Part shown: piece after piece, positions 5,149 to 6,530 of the stretch
How positions within the stretch are numbered: the first letter of the stretch is position 1
How the letters are laid out: each line of letters opens with the position of its first letter
NCBI GenBank assembly: GCA_027016055.1
Contig: JALWBF010000184.1
Location: 1-6,530, forward strand
DNA length: 6,530 bases
Direction of reading: 5' to 3'
From: Archaeoglobaceae archaeon
GTDB lineage: Archaea; Halobacteriota; Archaeoglobi; Archaeoglobales; Archaeoglobaceae
Position numbers and translations under genes: made by a program
The notes under the pieces: generated by a model
The model's database searches: none
What the model was told of the DNA's origin: nothing
The model's input: only the letters and a program-made list of their open reading frames with translations

Positions 5149-6074
5149 TTTTTAACATAGAAGCACTCTCCAGAATATACCCTTGTAACTTTTCCGTCCT
5201 TTTCGAGCAAAAGAGCTCCGTCTTCATCTATATCTACCGCTTTACCTCTGTATTCCCTGCCGGCAATCCTTACAACGACTTGCCTTCCGAGCGTATCCGA
5301 AAGCTCCTTCCACCTCTCCCTTATCTTCCCCCACTCCCCGTTGATAAGCATCTCATAATACTTGGCAAAATTTCTCAAAACCTTACCGAGGATTTCGGAT
5401 CGATTAAGCTCTCTTCCGTGAACATCCTTAAGCGATATTGCGTTGAACTCCTTTGGAGCTTGATTGTTCACGTTTATTCCGATTCCGACGATTATCAGAG
5501 GATTCTCCACTTCCCCAGCGAGCTCGCATAGAATTCCGCAGACCTTCTTTCCATCTATCAGAACATCGTTCGTCCACTTCAATCTTCCTCCAACTACTTC
5601 CGCAACAGCAACACCGGCTGTAAGCGTTAGCTTCGGTATGTCCTCTATTCTTAATGATTTCGGAAGAGTAAGAGAGAAGTAAAGACCGCCCGGCTCGCTG
5701 ATCCATTTCCTTCCAAATCTCCCCCTTCCGGCAGTCTGTCTTTCGGCTATAACAAGAACACCCGGCTTCTTCAGCTCTTTGGCTCTAACGTTCGTGGAAT
5801 CCGTGACATCGTAGTAGTGTATTTCTCTTATAAGATTCCGCAGATCACGACATACCTTGGCAACCTCATAAGGTGAGAGATCGGGAGCTTCAACGAGCTT
5901 GTAGCCAACCTTTCTCTTAGCGGAGATCTTGTATCCCATCTTTTCCAACTTCTTGATCATCTTCCAAACGGACGTTCTGCTAATCCCCAATTCCTCCGCA
6001 ATCCTCTGACCCGAAGCACCTTTTTCGAGCATCCTTATGAGTTTGAGTGTCTTATCGTCGGGGATTATCTTCAT
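5145..6074 (-). CDS. birA: Bifunctional biotin-protein ligase / biotin operon repressor
   Basis: Activates biotin with ATP to biotinoyl-AMP and attaches it to the lysine of biotin carrier domains (carboxylases). The 309-aa protein has the full three-domain class II layout. Residues 1-62 are a winged helix-turn-helix (SGQRIAEELGISRTSVWKMIKKLEKMGYKI, 21-50). The catalytic domain spans about 83-255, with STN (93-95), the GRGRFGR ATP/biotin loop (116-122), KWTND (166-170), K177 in KKVCGIL, and GIGINVN (197-203). A C-terminal SH3-like domain follows (about 262-309). The HTH implies that holo-BirA also represses a promoter, possibly its own. No Shine-Dalgarno site precedes the ATG; a TATA-like tract about 26-30 bases upstream suggests a leader of a few bases at most. 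It diverges from fno and overlaps the SAMP2-like gene by 4 bp. No biotin synthesis genes are in view. Confidence 0.96.
   Translation of the reverse strand: MKIIPDDKTLKLIRMLEKGASGQRIAEELGISRTSVWKMIKKLEKMGYKISAKRKVGYKLVEAPDLSPYEVAKVCRDLRNLIREIHYYDVTDSTNVRAKELKKPGVLVIAERQTAGRGRFGRKWISEPGGLYFSLTLPKSLRIEDIPKLTLTAGVAVAEVVGGRLKWTNDVLIDGKKVCGILCELAGEVENPLIIVGIGINVNNQAPKEFNAISLKDVHGRELNRSEILGKVLRNFAKYYEMLINGEWGKIRERWKELSDTLGRQVVVRIAGREYRGKAVDIDEDGALLLEKDGKVTRVYSGECFYVKN
5149..5153 (+). terminator. Short oligo-T after the SAMP2-like gene
   Basis: Five T follow immediately after the TAA stop. This is a minimal archaeal-type termination signal and lies within the last codons of the convergent birA gene. 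Weak evidence, from composition alone. Confidence 0.3.
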
Positions 6075-6081
6075 GGCATTG

Positions 6082-6094
6082 CGTTAACATAACG
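6082..6094. repeat. Small inverted repeat in the birA promoter, possible operator
   Basis: CGTTA-ACA-TAACG is a perfect 5-bp inverted repeat with a 3-bp spacer. It lies between the minus-strand TATA tract and the birA ATG, over the expected transcription start, where a repressor would act. Known BirA operators have longer arms separated by about 14-16 bp, so this is not a clear match. A chance occurrence in A/T-rich DNA is possible. Confidence 0.25.
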
Positions 6095-6096
6095 AC

Positions 6097-6110
6097 ATAA
6101 TAAAATATTG
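6097..6110. promoter_or_regulatory. Shared TATA region of divergent birA and fno
   Basis: The A/T tract ATAATAAAATATTG is the only TATA-like sequence in this 55-bp divergent gap. It lies about 26-30 bases before the birA ATG on the minus strand and about 26 bases before the fno ATG on the plus strand. Neither gene has a Shine-Dalgarno site, so both are probably leaderless or nearly so. Confidence 0.45.
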
Positions 6111-6129
6111 AGAAATTCTACATTGGTCG

Positions 6130-6530
6130 ATGAAGATCGCGGTGCTTGGGGGGACCGGAAGCTTAGGTAGAGGTCTCGCTTTGAGGCTTGCGAGCTTGGG
6201 TTACGATGTTATTGTCGGATCGAGAGATGTCAGGAAGGCTGAGGCTAAGGCTGAAGAGTATGGAAAAATTTTGGGAGTTAATATTAAAGGTTTGGATAAT
6301 AAAAAGGCTGCTATGGAGTGCGATATTGCTATAATAACGATCCCTTGGAAGTATGCATTTGACACAGCGGAAAGCCTTAAGGATGAGCTTGCAAAAAAAA
6401 TCGTCGTTTCTCCGATAGTTCCAATGGAAAAATCCGCCAACGGCTTCGTTTATGTAAATTTGCCCGAAGGTTCCGCAGCCGAGAAGTTGGCGTCCATTTT
6501 GCCAGATAGCATTATAGTGGCTGCGTCTCA
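6130..6530 (+). CDS. fno: F420H2:NADP oxidoreductase (Fno), 3'-truncated by window end
   Basis: Catalyses reversible hydride transfer between reduced coenzyme F420 and NADP+, linking F420-based catabolism to NADPH for biosynthesis. The first 133 codons are present, about 60 percent of the roughly 212-aa family, and the frame is open at the edge. It matches the Archaeoglobus enzyme closely: MKIAVLGGTGSLGRGLALRLASLGYDV with the dinucleotide-binding GGTGSLG (7-13); VGSRD (29-33), where T9, S31 and R32 correspond to residues contacting the NADP 2'-phosphate; CDIAIITIPW (64-73); and KIVVSPIVP (90-98). The expected SALHT-like segment would begin right at the edge (VAAS). Start at 6130 places the Rossmann motif at the very N-terminus as in the family and fits the shared TATA spacing with birA. 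Also called npdG. Truncation is only the window limit. Confidence 0.94.
   Translation, partial: MKIAVLGGTGSLGRGLALRLASLGYDVIVGSRDVRKAEAKAEEYGKILGVNIKGLDNKKAAMECDIAIITIPWKYAFDTAESLKDELAKKIVVSPIVPMEKSANGFVYVNLPEGSAAEKLASILPDSIIVAAS

Noticed and set aside
5428..5706. Minus-strand 92-codon frame inside birA in another reading frame
   Set aside because: Arg/Ser-rich translation of an out-of-frame conserved gene, with no promoter or ribosome site.

Overview
This is a gene-dense euryarchaeal chromosome segment, most likely from an Archaeoglobales-type organism (Archaeoglobus, Ferroglobus or Geoglobus relatives). Formylmethanofuran:H4MPT formyltransferase (Ftr) and F420H2:NADP oxidoreductase (Fno) imply tetrahydromethanopterin C1 chemistry and F420 redox metabolism. 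FtsZ2, a SAMP2-like ubiquitin-fold protein, TATA-type promoters and frequent leaderless starts are archaeal. The genus is an inference from these families; the sequence alone does not fix it.

Layout. A PaaI-type hotdog thioesterase (+, 46-423) converges on ftsZ2 (-, 425-1519) with one base between the stop codons. Upstream of ftsZ2 on the same strand is a 57-aa ribbon-helix-helix gene (1531-1704) that matches the cdrS-ftsZ2 operon known from haloarchaea; its stop codon overlaps the ftsZ2 Shine-Dalgarno sequence. The 284-bp gap 1705-1988 has no convincing gene. It holds a TATA box and, just downstream in the cdrS direction, three helically phased 9-bp near-palindromes that look like an RHH operator. 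A MazG-like protein (-, 1989-2285) and an RCK_N-DHH-DHHA1 phosphoesterase (+, 2340-3782) diverge from one shared TATA region, both probably leaderless. ftr follows (3816-4691), then a two-gene unit: an unrecognised 57-aa charged protein (4776-4949) and a 65-aa SAMP2/ThiS-like protein (TTG start, 4951-5148). The latter overlaps the convergent biotin ligase/repressor gene birA (-, 5145-6074) by 4 bp. birA diverges from fno (+, 6130 to the window end, truncated).

How the genes relate. cdrS-ftsZ2 is a cell-division module, probably autoregulated. Ftr and Fno belong to the C1 pathway and to F420/NADP exchange. The DHH protein is a candidate nucleotide phosphodiesterase (possibly c-di-AMP) and MazG a candidate nucleotide pyrophosphohydrolase. 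The SAMP2-like protein would act in sulfur transfer to tRNA and/or protein conjugation. Nothing suggests recent transfer: no mobile element, CRISPR, tRNA or rRNA was seen, and base composition looks uniform. The least described items are the tandem-palindrome operator, the 57-aa partner of the SAMP2-like gene, the RCK-DHH fusion and an Ftr with a shortened conserved loop.
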